Below are positions 45,010-57,068 of a stretch of DNA of 64,000 nucleotides, piece after piece. The stretch comes from Simmondsia chinensis. Its lineage: Eukaryota; Streptophyta; Magnoliopsida; Caryophyllales; Simmondsiaceae. The notes under the pieces were generated by a model, which worked only from the letters and a program-made list of their open reading frames with translations, searched no databases and was not told the DNA's origin. The first letter of the stretch is position 1; every line of letters starts with the position of its first letter. Location: assembly GCA_018398585.1 (NCBI GenBank), contig JAGTTD010000010.1, positions 637,501 to 701,500 of the forward strand. The letters are read 5' to 3'. The position numbers and the translations under genes were made by a program.

Positions 45010-45235
45010 GAGTATAACTAATGTTCAAGTGTATAGAATGATATTATAATAGAGCTAATTTGTTGAACGTTCATATGCACAATAAACGAGTACTCGGGTA
45101 CTTGAACAATTAATCGAGTTCGAGTTCAAGCAAAATTAACTACTCGAATCTAGTTCAAGTACCCGAGTAGTTCATCGAGTTCGATTTCGAGTCGAGTACT
45201 GAGATGCTCGGCTCGACTCGATTACGCCCCTGCAA
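45010..45235. mobile_element. hAT-type MITE remnant
   Basis: TACTCGGGTACTTGAAC, ATCGAGTTCGAGTTCAAGC and GGCTCGACTCGATTACGCCCC are family words. The right end reversed starts GGGGCGTAAT. The left end is not defined. Confidence 0.4.
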
Positions 45236-45239
45236 ATTG

Positions 45240-46245
45240 GTCTCTCATCTCTTTTTTGGTTCAAAACGATCACTGATGTTTTTGAATTTGTTCAAATTGA
45301 TAAGTCATCTTTTTTTAATTCAAAATACCGTTAGTGGATGCAAGATGGATAAAATAGGGTTATTACATTTTAGTATTCTGACATCTATGAAAATAATAAA
45401 AAGAATTTTGACCTTCTTTTGTTTTTTAGTATCTTAGATTTTTTTTATATTAATAAGTAGGATCCTCTCTGATGTGAAGACATCACATTATATAGAAAAG
45501 CTGACATAACATGTCACTTTAAATACCTATTACAATATAATGTCAAAAAACCTTTCGTAACCCTTTTAAAAAATAAAAAAGAAAAAACTCTCATTTCCGA
45601 TCATTGATGCTCATTCATTTTAATGAATATTTAAAATGACCACGTCAATAAGAGTACTTTCATCAATATATTATAATGGATATTCAAAGTGACACGCGAC
45701 ATTAGATTTTTAATATTACGCCATTAAGACAAAAAGGGTTATATTATTAATATGAAAAAAATTTAAAGTCCCTAAAAAATAAATTTAAAAAATTAGAAGA
45801 TTTTTTATTTACGCAGTTGGTTCCTCATGTTTAGAAATTTGTTTAAATCGGTCCCTTACCTTTTATTTTATTCCAATTATTCCCTCTTTTTTTTAAATTT
45901 GTTCAAATTAGTCCCTCATCTTTATAACTTTGTTAAAGTTAATACTTCTGCTTTTTCAAAGTCCATAATATTTTCATTTGTTCAAAATAATCATTCATAG
46001 TTTATTTTATGATAAAATTAGTCCCCCATATGGTGTACCAAATATGTTAAAAATTTAAAAGATAAGAGATCAAATTTGTCATAATATTAACACTAGAGAC
46101 CATTTTAAACGAAAAATAAATTAAATTTAAATAATTTAAAAAAATAAGAGATCAATTTAAATAAAATAAAAATTATGGAACTAATTTAAATAAACTTATA
46201 AACACAAGAGACTAACGAAGTAAATAATTCATTATTCTCACAAAC
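45240..46245. repeat. AT-rich fold-back region between RER1 and the LINE
   Basis: About 45805-46245 has TTATTTACGCAGTTGGTTCC at the left and, reversed from the right, TTATTTACTTCGTTAGTCTC. Between them are TTTGTTTAAAT(C/T)GGTCCC-type words in both orientations. 45240-45330 carries a related half-copy. No gene. Confidence 0.5.
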
Positions 46246-46320
46246 ATTAATATTAAAATATAAATAACCCAGCACACTAGGCCCCACATTACACTCAAGT
46301 ACATCGGACGTCACTAATTA

Positions 46321-48558
46321 TTTTTTTTTAATTTATCGCTTAAATATATCGAAGATTTAAGGACTTATTACTTAAATATCTTAATATTTTAATATTTATA
46401 ATTAAGTACCCTAAATTTTAAACTTTTATCACTTAGTATCCTGAAATTCAAAAACTTTATCAATTAAATATTATTTTTCATTGGAAGGATTGGAACTTCA
46501 TTTCTAAACCAAAACGGGTTGGAGGCCTCGGCTTTCGTGATATGTGCGGGGTTAACATCGCTCTTATTGCGAAACAAGTTTGGAGAGCCATCCAAAACCC
46601 TAATACTTTTTGGGTTAAAATCCTCAAAGGGGTATACTTTAATGATGGCTCGATCCTTAATGCTCGCTTGGGTTACAACCCCTCTTAGGATTGGAGAAGC
46701 TTCATTGAGGGCCGAGATTTCATCATTAAAGACGTCCGTTGGAATGTGAATAGTGGGAAAAATATTGATATTTGGAAAGACAAGTGTGTCCCCGACCTCC
46801 CTTCCTTCTCGGTTGGGAGTGCACATCACGGTCACTCAATTTCTAAGGTTTCTGATCTCATCATCTCGGGTCAAAGAAGATGGAATCTATCCCTCATCTC
46901 ACATGTGTTCTCCCATGAGGTGTCAAAGGCAATTTCGGATATCCCGATCGGAAACCCATACCGGGATGACGATTTGATTTGGCACTTTACCAAAACCGGA
47001 GTCTATACTGTTAAATCCAGGTATCGGCTGTGGAGCTGTTCGGACAGCCCTGTTACAGCAGAAGGGGCCTTGTCTAGCTCCTCTTTGGTCTTGTCTCATG
47101 GTTTACATGTTCTTTGGTCCCTCAATGCCACTCCAAAAATCGAACACTTCCTTTGGAGAGCTCTTATGAATACCTTACCTACCGCTGAGAACTTATGGAA
47201 GAGGAAAATCAGACGCAACCTTTTCTGTCCTCGTTGTGATGGGGTCGTTGAAACGGTGGAACATTTACTCTTCTTTTGTCCCTGGGCTAGAGCAACTTGG
47301 TTCGCGTCTTCGTTGGGGTACAAACCAAATATTGAAGGCTTTAATACCTTTCATGTCTGGTGGGACTCCATATGTGCTAACCCGACTTTCTCCCGTTATG
47401 ATATTTTCAGGATTATGCTTCTTTGTGGGGAAATTTGGAAGAGTAGATGTGATTTTATTTTCAGGAATGTGCACTCTCATCCCATGTCCTCCGCTCTCCA
47501 TGCCGACTCAGCTGCGAGGGAGTTCTCCAGCCTATTTTCAGCTCCTCCCGTCACTCCCCATCAGCTGGCACGGGTTCTGCTGCAGCCGGCTGGGCCCCTC
47601 CCCCTTTGGATTGGATCAAAATCAACTCGGACGCAACTTTCTTCTCCTTCTCGTGTTCGGCCGCTGCCATTGTTGCTCGTGATCATCAAGGCAATCTCGT
47701 GGGAGGTTGGTGTGGTTCCTTCAACGCAAAATCTCCTCTTATTGCTGAAGCCCTCGCTATTAGGGCCGCTGTCTCTCTAGCGGATTCTCGAGGCTGGAAG
47801 AATGTTGTCATCGAGTCGGATTGTAAACAGGCTAATAGATTTTATCCATAATGTTGTGTCCCCTGCGTGGGAATGTAGTGCTATTATTACTGGTATTAGG
47901 TTATTATTGTCGTCTAGCTCTTTTAGCAATGTTTCGTTTTGTTAGGCCCCTCGATCTTGTAATTGGGTTGCTCATTTTATTGCTTCGTTACATTTAGGTT
48001 GTAGAAGTACTCATGATTGGTGGCAGGTTTGCCCACCTTCGGTTGTTTCCCTTGTAAACTCAGATCGTTTAGTTATCAATGGCTAACCTCCGGGCGGTTT
48101 AATGTTCAAAAAACAAATAATACTATTTTTCAAAATTAGATCGATTTTTATTTAAAATTACTGATGTATGACACAATTATAATAATATATATATATGTCC
48201 TCTATCACAATGTTACAATTTTTTATTATAAAATCTTAATGGAACAAATTATTTTACTAATATATAAACATCTTTGTCATATTTGAGTAACTTTTTTCAC
48301 TTAATTAGTTGGGTTTCCGTTGAAAAAATCGATATAGCTTATATATATTATTGTAATTATTTACTATATTAATGTTTGGCCAAAAAAATTATTTTATTGT
48401 GAAAAATGTTCGAATTTTCATAAAAATTCATCAAATTTTTACTTAGATATCTAAGTAATAAAATTTTAAAACCTTAAAATATCTTATTATATATATTATA
48501 ATATTAAAATATTTAAATAATAAATAATCAAATTTTAAAATATTTAGTCATAATTTTT
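46321..48558. mobile_element. Fold-back MITE split by a LINE insertion
   Basis: The left half (46321-46480) has ATTTATCGCTTAAATATATC and ACTTATTACTTAAATATC. The right half (about 48400-48558), reversed, has AATTATGACTAAATATTTT and ATTTTATTACTTAGATATC. The LINE at 46481-48123 separates them. The edges are approximate. Confidence 0.45.
46481..48123 (+). pseudogene. 5'-truncated L1-like LINE (RT C-terminus, zf-RVT, RNase H)
   Basis: Translation begins inside the RT C-terminus (GGLGFRDMCGVNIALIAKQV, then WRAIQNP). After a stop at 46687 it continues through IWKDKCVPDLPSFSVGS. The zinc-binding RT-associated domain follows (TPKIEHFLWRALMNTLPTAE, RRNLFCPRCDGVVETVEHLL, FFCPWA). A frame change near 47600 leads into RNase H (WIKINSDATF, LIAEALAIRAA, VVIESDCKQA). 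The end is GGCTAACCTCCGGGCGGTTT followed by AATGTTCAAAAAAC. The candidate target duplication is TATTTTTCA (46472-46480, 48124-48132). It is a dead copy. Confidence 0.85.
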
Positions 48559-48589
48559 TTTTTCCCTTTTGTTTGGTTTTATATGCCTT

Positions 48590-48740
48590 CTTTTTAGAAC
48601 TCAGCCTTGTCCACAAATTCTCTCTTCCTTTGCTCTCTGTCTTACCAAAATAAATAAATAAATAAATAAATAAAAATCTCTCTGTTCTTTGTTACCTCTT
48701 CCACTCTCCCAGTCTTCCATGTCTTTTGCCACTTCATACG
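48590..48740 (+). promoter_or_regulatory. Probable first leader exon of the gene at 50961
   Basis: Pyrimidine-rich CTCTCTTCC-type sequence with an (AAAT)n patch at 48650-48674 leads to CTTCATACGTGAGT, a strong donor near 48748. An acceptor TGCGATTTCAG lies at 50901, 60 bp before the ATG. A leader intron of about 2.1 kb is inferred; it contains a SMART and a MITE. Confidence 0.45.
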
Positions 48741-49350
48741 TGAGTCCCATCCTCAATTTCTCACTTGATTTTGTTAAATTTCACTGAGCTTTTAAGTCTG
48801 AGTTAGCATGCATAAGATCTACGTATAAGTTTAAGTAAAGTTTGATCACAAACAAATTGGCATCACGTGGTGTAATCTACTAGATTTATATGTTGGTCGT
48901 TTTATCTCTTATAACTCTAATGTGGAATTTAACTAGACTTATGTTTAGAATCCTTAACAGATTTTATTGAGGATTATTAAGACATCTCATATTGGAGTTG
49001 TAAGGAAAAAAAGACCAACATATAAATCTAGTAGGGTACTCGGCTTAACGCCCAACCCCAACTGAGCTTACACGTGAACATCATATATGTCAACTTTGTA
49101 GGTCGAGTGAAATCTTTACAGATTTCTTGGGTTGAATTGCTTAGATTTTGTGAATTTTAGCTTCCTTATGCTATTATTTGTTCTGGGTTTCCGGTAGAAA
49201 GCAAAAATTGGTCAAATTTTGAAGTGGGTGATTTGTTTTTCTTGATTGTTTTGCTGGGGATGCTATGAACTTAGAGATATTTTATGGGCATGTAATAATT
49301 TTCTTAAATTCCTTGAATTTTAGCTTCCTTTAGTTCTTATTTGTTGTGGG

Positions 49351-49644
49351 TGTCAAGCAAGCATCTGTCCCAAAAGCTTAAGTTGATGGGTGAAGGTTCA
49401 AGATTGGTTTCATACTCTAACATGCCCCCTCACGCAAATGTCATTGGGATTGAAGCATGGATATTGTACAAGCACACTCATTTCATACCTTGTACTTAAA
49501 TTATATTAATATTGAAAGTGAGGATTGTTGAGATTTAAACTTGTGACATCTTGGTCAAATAGGCTCTGATCCCATGTTAAGGAACCATCTATCCCAAACG
49601 TTTAAGCCGATAGGTGAGGTCTAAGATTGGTTTTATACTCTAAC
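49351..49644 (-). mobile_element. SMART/TRIM-type element (294 bp) in a leader intron
   Basis: LTRs at 49351-49422 (TGTCAAGCAAGC to ACTCTAACA) and 49575-49644 (TGTTAAGGAACC to ACTCTAACA). The reversed purine tract TGCCCCCTCACGC and reversed primer site GGCTCTGATCCCA abut them. The flanks GTGGG and ATGGG match at 4 of 5 positions. Confidence 0.8.
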
Positions 49645-50322
49645 AATGGGTTTCCTTTAGTCTGGATTATTTAAAACCACAGGTAATAGAAACAATTATC
49701 TTGAGCTCCTAATTTGTTAAATAACATATTTGAAAATTAGTTATATTATCAATTTACTTCTAAAACATGCTGCCATCCATATTTGGAGATATATTTACTT
49801 ATTCATGCGATACATTAATAACCTCTCAAGTACATACATAGTATAAAAAGCTCACGTATTAGCTGATATTATAATATGAAGTAGATTATTCGACGTGTGT
49901 TTAAGCTGACTTGGCCACCGGGGTTACCAAAAACAGACCTCCTCGATAAACTAGCTTTGGACCCTTAAATCTCAGGACCAAAGCTACTATTTATTGCAGG
50001 TTTCAGGTGGAAAACAAAACGGGGGTGAAATTATGAAGTGGGCAATTTGTCTTTCTTACTTGTTTTGATGGGGATGCTATGAACTTGGAGTATCTTGTGG
50101 CACGTTTTCGTATAGAATTTGAGCGTGTAATTTTGGGAATTACTGACTTGTCGGAGGTGAAGTTGTTTGGCGTGAGCCTTGTACACTGGGTTGCCCTTAT
50201 TTTGTCTGTTAATCTAGAGCATTTGCTAGGATGACGACTGATTAGAAGTTGGCCTTAACTGATATCCAGTATCATGCATCACATACTCAAAAGTTTTTCT
50301 GCATATAACGAGTTAAGTTGAG

Positions 50323-50767
50323 ACGGGGGAGTAAACAAACCGAATGTTAAATGAACTACTTTAATTAAGGCTTGTTTTTGTTTGTTTTGGGGAGCTCAAT
50401 AGTTTGTCGAGCTGAATTCGGGCTGACTTAATAACCTTAAAAGCCCAAGTTCAGAAAGGGGGTGCTCAGCCCGTTAATGTTTGCGATCAATTTGATAAGA
50501 GCTTGTTGACAACTTGTTAACCATCGGTATTAGCTCGAAAATGGTTTGATAATAGCTCGTTAGAAACTCGAATAGTTCAGCTTGGTAGCAATCTCGAATC
50601 AATAGCTGGCTCAGCTCTATTAGGAGCTCAAGGCTCGACTCAATAATAAGCTTGAATCAGTTCGATTTAACGAATGAGCCAAGTCAAGCTTAGTATTGAA
50701 CACGCTAATAGTTTACCAAACTGAGTTCGAAAAAGGGGGTTCTCCCCTCGACTTGTTTACATCCCTA
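50323..50767. mobile_element. hAT-type MITE in the same leader intron
   Basis: Left end GGGGGAGTAAACAAACCG; right end reversed TAGGGATGTAAACAAGTC. The flanks TTGAGAC and TTGAAGAC are similar. The interior is rich in GAGCTC and AGCTCG words. Confidence 0.6.
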
Positions 50768-50960
50768 TTGAAGACCTATAGACTCGCCTTTTATCTTATT
50801 AAGATATTCAAGTTGCATTACTTGATCATTTGATTGTGTAGATGTATTGTTTCTCTTACGTTAGCATCTTGAATCTTATACTTGTTTCGCTGCGATTTCA
50901 GGGTCTCTTGATGGGCCTTTAAGGTATTTTGGCCACTTACTTTCATCGTGAACCAATTTC

Positions 50961-53532
50961 ATGTCTGATTCTGCTGTGAAAAGTCCTGGTGATGATGATG
51001 ATGCTGCTGCAAGTTCCAGAAAATATCTGCAGCCCGATCGACCCAGTTGGATATCCCGCTGGACACACACGAGTTCTAAACCCACATCTTCACTCAATAA
51101 TTCAAAAGATTTCAACGATAAGACGAATCGACTTTTTGATACTAAGCCAGGAGCGGTTGGAAAGAGAACGACTAATTTTCGTCTGACTACTAGTCCAGAA
51201 GACTGTAAAAACGAGAGATTAAATCACCGATCCTTTCCTGTCCTTAATCTCTCTCATGAACAAAGGAATACCCATGTTAAAAAATTCAGAGATAAGGATA
51301 CTTCGTTTGCTAGGCGCAACAGTATCCCAAATACCGAAAATACAAGAGGGTCAACTTCTTGTGACATGCCTCTTCACACAGATGCTCAGAATCCCATTAT
51401 GGTATTCGGAAGACATTTTACAAATGATAGAGTAGCACACTCAACATTTTTGGTTCATAGGAAAGATACTGACACTCGCCTTAGTTTAGGCAATGGATCT
51501 AACCACGATATGATCTCGAACAACAATTTTCTCCCCAGTTTTCTGAAGAAGCAAAATCGAGATATTCAAACTACCACTAGGATATTTACGACATTCGACA
51601 CTCCCGAGATTTGTCATACACTTCATCGTTTTCTATTCACGAAAGAAACTCGTCTTGACACGCTTTTGAGCACATACTCGAATGATGGTCCTCGGTATTC
51701 ACGAGGAGTGAAGATCCAACCTCTTTGGAGCTCAACCGATAGTGAAGAGAAGCAAAACATTGGCGATTGTGGGACGTCTAAAGTCAGTTTAAGGAATGAG
51801 TCTTCTGCTGAGACCGATATGATGGAAATGGATGCCTTCGAAGGTGAGCGTGCTAAGATAGGTACTTGGACTCTTCATTTTGTCTTCTATCCATACTAGA
51901 TAATATAGTTAGACATTGGTATAATACTAGGACAATTTAAATTAGACCAAAAACATTAAAAAAAGGGTTATTTACGCAAAGGTCCCTATATTTTGTTTAT
52001 TGTGTCAATTTAGTCCTTATACTTTTAATTGTGTCAATTTAGTCCTTGTGCAATTCAAAATGGGTCAATTTGGTCTTTACATAAAATTTTATGTTAAGTT
52101 TTTAATCAAATTTTTAATGATTTGGCCGTGAAATGGGTTACATTGGGGATGAATTTGTGATAAGTTACTTGTGTCTAACATAACTTTGTTATTCAAAATT
52201 ACGTCATTAACTTAATTTAAATTTGACCAAAAGACTAAATGGGCACTTTTTGAATTGTACAAGGGCTGAATTGACACAACTAAAAGTATAAGGACTAAAT
52301 TGACACAATGTGCAAAGTATAGGGACCTTTGGTATAAATAACCCTAAAAAAAAACCATACAAAATAGCATACTTTGACCTATGAATCATCCCAATTATGA
52401 GTAACGGAATTTGATATCATTTTTGTTTGTAGTGTTTGGTTTTTGAGAAATTAAAAAGGTTTTGAGAATGACTGTTTCTTGTTTTTAATTTTCTGTTTTT
52501 CAGTTTTTATTTAAACTAAGAAAAAACTAAAAACAAAGAACTAGAGGTCGAAGAACAACGTTGTTGTAACCTAGTTTTTAGTTTCTTAAAAATCAAAAAC
52601 TATTAACAGAAAACGATGCCAAACAGGCCCTAAGTTAACTAGCATACTATCTTGATTCCGTGTCCTATTTAATCCAATACTTGAAGGAGTCCCCCGCGTC
52701 TAATTAGCACTTTCTTTACATCGATAGAAGAAAAAGGCTCTAAGCGAGCCTCCTAAGAAAGGCTCTGTCTAGCAAATCTAATTAGTATATTTTTGTGTAT
52801 TAATCACAGGTGTTGCTTCTTCCACATTGAATAAGGTGCACTTTTTACAACTCATTTATGTTAATTATATTTCATTGCATTATAATGTATATACAATCTC
52901 CTCGTGGCTAGGGGGTGTATCAGAGCGAGCTGAGCCCGAGCTCATTAGGCGCGAGGCTCGACTTGTTTACATTTAGCTCAGCTCCAACTCGGCTCGGAGC
53001 TCGCTGAGCTAAGAAACTTTGAGCTCGAGCTTGGCTCATCATAGGCTCGGTCTTCATTGAGCTCGAACCCGGCTTAGCGATTTATAAACTAAGTTTGCAA
53101 ATTTTAGGATCATTTAAGCTCAATCTAGGCTCGGACTTGGCTCATTTAGGTTCAAACTTGGCTTGATTGGACATATTTAAGATAATAATTATACTAAGAT
53201 TGACTTGTTCAGGCTCGTTTAGGCTCGGGCTCGGCTCCGGTCGGCTCAATAAGCTAAATGAGCCGGCTTGGAACAGCTCAAGTTTGAAATGAGCCAAGTT
53301 TTTCGGGCTTTAAGACGAGCCAAATCGGCTCATTTATACCGTTACTGGTGGATCCTAAACCAAGGCCTCATTGGCAGCTAGTTAAAAGTAAATTATTATA
53401 TTCGTCGTTCCATTACATGTTACTTGGCATTTTGCACAATGAAATCATATAATGGTCGTTGTGTAATGTAACAACCGTTGCGCAGCAGATTCTGAAATGT
53501 ACTTCATGATGCATTATATATTTTATTTACTA

Positions 53533-53564
<32 letters not shown>

Positions 53565-56140
53565 GTATGTTATATATATGTGTATATTCATATGTGTGTA
53601 TATGCATATATGTATATATGTATATGTATATATCTGTATATGTAACTATCGAAAGGACATGAAATTCAATGCTTTCATGACTATTTATTCAAAATTTTGC
53701 AAACATAAGTCTTAAAAGCAACTTATGTTCACTTGAGATCATGGACATAAGCAAGAGGTGAGAAACACCGGGAACAAAAGGCGTCATTGGGGTTCGATTT
53801 CCATTGGTAGATTTCCCCCTCCGCACTTTACCAATGTTAAAAAAAAAAAAAAAAAAATAGAGAGAGTTGTTGACTTGAAAACCCTAACAAGAATCACGAT
53901 CGCCACTACCCATTACTTAATATGTATCACCGATGATCATGGCCTTTGCTTTATGTGACTTTGTCCACTATTTGATTCAATGACGGAACCTAGCTAATGT
54001 CGCAGAATTTGATGAGTTCTCGTTAGTTAAGTGATTTGGGGGTGTATATGAGCAAGGCTTGAGCTCGTCAAGCTCGATGCTGAGCTCATGGCTCGTCTTT
54101 TTTCATCTGTGCATTTTGCTTCTCTCGAACTGGGCTCAAAATGCATTGAGCATTGAAACTTCAAGCTTGAGCTTCACCTATCATAGGCTTAGGGCCGAAT
54201 TGACTTGGTTGTGTCCGAACCTAGTTGGTAAGTTCGGAACTAAGCTTGCCAAATTTAAGCTCATTTAACCTTGATATAGGTTCGTTTGGGCGAGTTTAGG
54301 CTCGAGCTTGACTCATTTAAGCTCAAACCGGGCTTGATCGGGCATATTTAAGCTAATAACTTGTATTGAGATAGGGTTGATTAGGATCGCGAGCATAAGA
54401 GCTCGGGCTTTTCTAAGCTCAGGTTTGACTCGATAAGCTAGATGGGTTGAACTTTTCGAGCTTTATGACGAGTCCGCTTGGCTTATTTGCATCCCTACAA
54501 GTGGCTTAACGACCTTGAGCAACTGTTAATGATGCAGGATGTCAATGTACATCAAACTTCAGTTAATTCTCATGAAGAAAAAGTTCGAGGCAAATTACCA
54601 ATCATCGAAATACCCAACATAAACGAAGAATTTCTTGTTCATCTTCCTGGAACAAGCTCCAAAGATGCTGCAGAGCAAAGCTCCTCGAGAACTCAAAGTT
54701 TCGATGCAGAAAATTTTCTTTTTTGTGCTGAGAAATCCTTGAAGTCCCAGTCCAAGTCCAATGAGCACCGAGACCCCATTGGCTTAGAACCAAGGAGCCA
54801 ATGGGTTAAGCGTTTGAAGCTAAGTTCTTCTGATTCGTTTGGTATAGGTACCAAGAGTTCTATAATGGGAGAATCTTCATCTCATGAGAAGAAGATTAAT
54901 TTGATCTTCAAAAACATTGGCAAATGCAGTGGATCGAGTTCGAATCGAACGTTTGATAAGCATCGTGGCAAGGAACACGTGGGATCGGATTTAAAATCGG
55001 TATCACAAAGATACGGTGAATCTTTGTCCTTGTTTTTGATATCTAACTTGCACGTATATCGACTAATCTCTGTGCTACGGGCACCAGTTGTTTAGAAGTT
55101 TTTCTACTTGTAGCAGGGGTAAGACAAGACTCAAAAAGACCTAGTGGGTAGGCCCAATGAATTGTTTGTACCCAATGGCTGGATTTGAATCCTAGATCGA
55201 ACGCTTTATAAGATATCAGATTCAAATGTCTTACAACTTGAGACTAGGAGTCAATATGAGCCAAGTTAAGCCCCAGCTTGTTGGGCTTGAGGCTCAGCTA
55301 GCTTGGCCCGAAGCTTGCCGAGCATGGAATATTCAAGCTCGAGCTCAGCTCGACTTGGCTCAATTTAATGCAATCCTAACTATACAAGCTTTGAGCTAAG
55401 ATCACCTTTTTTATGCTCAATTAAAGTGGATCTAGGCTCGTTTAGGCCGTAACTTTGCTCCTGGGCCCAAGCTTGGATCAACAAGGCATTTTTAGCCTAG
55501 TAAATTGTGCCCAAATAAGCTCATGAGCCTACGAGCTTGAGTTTCTCTAGACTCGGGATCAATTCGTTAAGCTAAACGAGCTGGTTCGACTCGGCTCAAG
55601 CTCAAAACGAGCTGAGCCTTTCGAGCTTTATAGCCATACCCCTACTTTAGCCCACCCCATGGAGCTAACTTGTGAATCTTCATCCATTGATTCTGTGAAA
55701 TTTCATCAGTTTTGAACTTAGCTCATGGAGTTGGTACATAAAGTCCACATAATAAGTCCAAGTAAGGTTTCATCCCAAAGTTGATTACTATTACATACAG
55801 TAGCCTAACGCTTATATGTCGATCTCTTTTTTGTAATTTCATTATCAGTTTTAAATATACTGACAGTGAATTCTCAACAGGCTCAATAAAGGAAAGCCAA
55901 GGCGTGATACATGCGCATTCTTGGATACGAAGGTGGTGTCACAACCACAACCAAACTGAGACCCGAGTCAGAAAACCGGCTGCTTTCACACTCTGCGAGC
56001 CTCATACCTCGAGGTTTGACGAGGCTGCAAAGAAGCAGTGTCCGAGCATTGCGGCTATGGCGTTAATGGGGAAAGCCATCACCGGTTTCCGCCAGCGCGA
56101 GTTGAGAAAGAGAGGACCTCTTACTCTATGGAATACATAG
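50961..56140 (+). CDS. Conserved plant protein of unknown function (4 coding exons, 548 aa)
   Basis: Exons 50961-51843, 52810-52835 (only 26 nt), 54538-55015 and 55881-56140 join in phase. The tiny exon is needed: it supplies GVASSTLNK and fixes the frame into DVNVHQTSVNSHEEK. The protein is hydrophilic and Ser/Arg/Asn-rich, with no membrane segment or signal peptide. An early PSWISRWTH (about 30-38) parallels HSWIRRWCHNH near the C-terminus. The C-terminal block CPSIAAMALMGKAITGF...RKRGPLTLWNT looks like the most constrained part. I recall similar endings in uncharacterised plant proteins but cannot assign a function. Introns contain four MITEs. Probably nuclear or cytosolic (inference). The structure is well supported; the role is unknown. 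Confidence 0.82.
51965..52344. mobile_element. MITE with about 105-bp inverted ends (380 bp)
   Basis: The left end starts GGGTTATTTACG, then AAGGTCCCTATA and GTGTCAATTTAGTCCTTATA. The right end reversed starts GGGTTATTTATACC, then AAAGGTCCCTATA and the same GTGTCAATTTAGTCC. An A-rich TAAAAAAA flanks both sides, a possible but low-complexity target duplication. It lies in intron 1 of the gene at 50961. Confidence 0.72.
52909..53344. mobile_element. hAT-type MITE (436 bp)
   Basis: Left end TAGGGGGTGTATCAGAGCG; right end reversed TAACGGTATAAATGAGCC. The flanks CTCGTGGC and CTGGTGGA match at 6 of 8 positions. The interior is dense in GGCTCG and GAGCTCG. It begins 73 bp after the 26-nt exon. Confidence 0.65.
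53530..53643. repeat. (TATATG)n-like low-complexity repeat
   Basis: Irregular ATATATGTATATATGTGTATA runs. The apparent open frame here (Tyr/Ile/Cys only) is an artefact of the repeat. Confidence 0.9.
54037..54498. mobile_element. hAT-type MITE abutting the exon 3 acceptor
   Basis: Left end TTGGGGGTGTATATGAGC; right end reversed TGTAGGGATGCAAATAAGC. The flanks AAGTGATT and AAGTGGCT match at 6 of 8 positions. The element stops about 39 bp before the exon 3 start at 54538, so only that short tract can hold the branch point and pyrimidine tract unless the MITE supplies them. Confidence 0.65.
55110..55244 (-). mobile_element. tRNA-type SINE fragment
   Basis: The reversed B-box region TGGATTTGAATCCTAGATCG, then ACGCTTTATAAGATATC, matches 35355-35400. 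ACCTAGTGGGTAGGCCCAATG upstream is also shared with 37705-37730. Confidence 0.4.
55245..55644. mobile_element. hAT-type MITE (400 bp)
   Basis: Left end TAGGAGTCAATATGAGCC; right end reversed TAGGGGTATGGCTATAAAGC. The flanks CTTGAGAC and CTTTAGCC match at 6 of 8 positions. It lies in intron 3 of the gene at 50961. Confidence 0.6.
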
Positions 56141-57068
56141 GAGCATTGAAATGTATAGTTTGATGAGATGACAGGAAAATGTTGTTATAATGCACACAGG
56201 GGCCAGTGAAGACCTCAAATAACCAAAGCAGTTGCTGAAGGCTTTAATTTCCAAATGATCTGTTTTGAAAATTAACTATGTTATAAGCTTGCTTTATTGC
56301 ATATTACTGTTTGTATTTGAAGCCTTAATAAATGATGTATGGTACATTATAAATGCATATGTTACATATAGATTGCCTACTCTCCGTCCATTGTTTGGTT
56401 TTGTTGCATGGATTTTGTCTCTTCTTGTTTCTGGTCCTCTTCAGTAAAGATATAGTCTTCTAGCGATAGGTAGTATTGCTTGTAACTTTCTTTTCTCCTG
56501 CTGCTTCTAGTTGTGATATTGGATAGTTATGCTCTTCTTTCTGCTGCACGTTGTTACGTGGGTTGGTTCAAGCTTGCTTTTACGGGTTTTCCTGTATTTT
56601 ACTGCTATTGTTGTCGTTAATTATTGGAAAAAAAAAAAGGAGAGGTGAACAGGATACCTTCGTTATTGAAAAAAGGGACCCGTCGATTAATGCTTATTTT
56701 GGACCCTTAAAATCTCGGCATAAGCCCTTGGCGTAGAAATGGTTTTGGTGATGAAAAGTTGTTTCATTCAAGTTTCTTGTTCAATTTAACAATATTAGAA
56801 ACCGTGGTTGTGTATGTCTTTTTAGGGGCCTTGATCCATGGATTATTCCTCGTATTTTTTTTTTATCTCTGTTAGGCTTATATGTGAAGTGTGGTTTTAT
56901 TTTTGCAGAAGGTTGTCCATAGAACCAAAAATTCCCTCTTTTGCCCCATCTTTGATTTTTCTTTCCCGTTCATCTTATGAACCCTTCAATGAACTTCTCT
57001 GTGATTTCATGCTTCAAACACCTACCTTTTGTACAATCATCCATATATATCTAGTTGTGTTTTGCTCC
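56141..57068. other. 3' flank of the unknown gene plus retroposon tail
   Basis: 56141-56380 is probable 3' UTR. 56390-56640 is T/G-rich and ends in an 11-A run (about 56630-56640), like a retroposon 3' end. 56760-57068 may be leader sequence of the LINE fragment that follows. No other gene. Confidence 0.35.

Noticed and set aside
53497..53715. 72-aa protein of Tyr/Ile/Cys
   Set aside because: Translation of a TATATG microsatellite, not a gene.
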